Assembly (NCBI GenBank): GCA_027074515.1
Contig: JALTCQ010000128.1
Location: forward strand, 1 to 5,032
DNA length: 5,032 nt
Origin: Microcaldota archaeon
GTDB lineage: Archaea > Iainarchaeota > Iainarchaeia > JAADDC01
Direction: 5' to 3'
The notes beneath the pieces are model-generated. The model saw nothing but the letters and a program-made list of their open reading frames with translations. It was not told the origin of the DNA and made no database searches. Of this stretch, positions 4,558 to 5,032 are shown piece after piece. The translations under genes were made by a program, and so were the position numbers. Each line of letters opens with the position of its first letter. The stretch's first letter is position 1.

Positions 4558-5032
4558 TACTCGCTCGCCTCCTGCGCCGCTTTCTTCTTTTCAGCCTCTA
4601 TCCATTCCCACTTGCCAAGCCCTGGCTGCCTCATGGTCATACCGATCTTCGTGTCCGCTATGGAGTTCCTCATGGCGACCGTGACGATTCTTGCGCGTAC
4701 TTTGTCCTCTATTTTCAGCATCCTCTCTGTTTCCTTCCCTATGAACGCGGGAATGGATGGATCGTAACGGACAAAGTCGTCCATCACTTGAGATACGTGC
4801 ACGAGGCCGTCCATGGGTCCAACGCGCACGAACGCCCCGAACTCTGTGATGTCTGTGACATATCCATCCACGACTTCTTGGACGAGCGGTATGTACGCCA
4901 GCGCGTCAAACACCGTGTCCACGTACACTCCACCGTCGCCCCATATGATCTTGCCCTCACCGATCTCCTTTATCTCTGTGACAGCAAGTATCACGCCGAG
5001 ATCCTCATCCACGGTGCCTTCGTATGTTTTTC
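4557..5032 (-). CDS. rpoE1: RNA polymerase subunit Rpo7 (RpoE'/Rpb7-like), N-terminus outside window
   Basis: Forms the stalk of archaeal RNA polymerase with Rpo4 (RpoF), binding emerging RNA and aiding open-complex formation and termination. The right edge cuts the gene. About 158 residues are visible, and I infer roughly 30 N-terminal residues are missing. The codons before the GTG at 5012 read KTYEGT and join smoothly into VDEDLGVILAV, the conserved end of the N-terminal domain, so that GTG is an internal valine and not the start. An S1-type RNA-binding domain follows (GYVTDITEFGAFVRVGPMDG then LVHVSQVMDD) and the protein ends in a Lys/Glu/Ala-rich tail. It is the first visible gene of the cluster; its promoter is outside the window. 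Confidence 0.96.
   Translation of the reverse strand, partial: KTYEGTVDEDLGVILAVTEIKEIGEGKIIWGDGGVYVDTVFDALAYIPLVQEVVDGYVTDITEFGAFVRVGPMDGLVHVSQVMDDFVRYDPSIPAFIGKETERMLKIEDKVRARIVTVAMRNSIADTKIGMTMRQPGLGKWEWIEAEKKKAAQEASE
4568..4573 (-). promoter_or_regulatory. Ribosome binding site of spt4 inside rpoE1
   Basis: AGGAGG on the minus strand lies ten bases before the spt4 ATG, within the last codons of rpoE1. Its strength and the TAATG stop/start overlap point to re-initiation on a shared transcript. Confidence 0.6.

Noticed and set aside
4066..4767. Plus-strand open frame of 233 codons
   Set aside because: Antisense to rps24e, spt4 and rpoE1, all of which are conserved genes; no domain seen.

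Overview
The window is archaeal. It holds the rpoE1–spt4–rps24e–rps27ae–kae1 cluster of RNA-polymerase stalk, elongation-factor, eukaryote-type ribosomal and KEOPS genes. Its promoters have a TATA box about 26 bases before the start codon, and its tRNA has no encoded CCA. GC content is about 50% in a sampled coding stretch. The exact lineage cannot be read from the sequence; a euryarchaeal or DPANN-like archaeon is a guess. All seven protein genes lie on the minus strand; one tRNA gene lies on the plus strand.

Right part, read leftwards along the minus strand: rpoE1 (Rpo7 stalk subunit, cut by the right edge), spt4 (one-base overlap with rpoE1), rps24e (4-base gap), rps27ae (35-base overlap with rps24e) and kae1/tsaD (26-base spacing measured TATA-to-start, with its own promoter touching the rps27ae stop). 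This is an information-processing operon: the stalk and Spt4 act in transcription, S24e and S27Ae in the small ribosomal subunit, and Kae1 in t6A modification of tRNA.

Middle: a tRNA-Ser(CGA) gene on the plus strand runs towards the 3' end of kae1. The roughly 180 bases between these converging genes are GC-rich (102 of 150 bases at 2711-2860). They contain consecutive perfect inverted repeats of 6, 8, 9, 6 and 8 bp and no run of three or more T on either strand. I read this as a probable structured RNA of no family I recognise, and it is the most interesting part of the window.

Left part: a membrane-anchored family 2 glycosyltransferase with the D,D,D,QxxRW signature, followed on the same strand by pyruvate kinase. 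These are two adjacent metabolic genes, each with its own promoter.

Translation starts fall into two classes. Promoter-proximal genes (pyk, the glycosyltransferase, kae1) have no Shine-Dalgarno sequence and a TATA box so close that the mRNA should be leaderless. Genes inside the operon (spt4, rps24e, rps27ae) have clear Shine-Dalgarno sequences.
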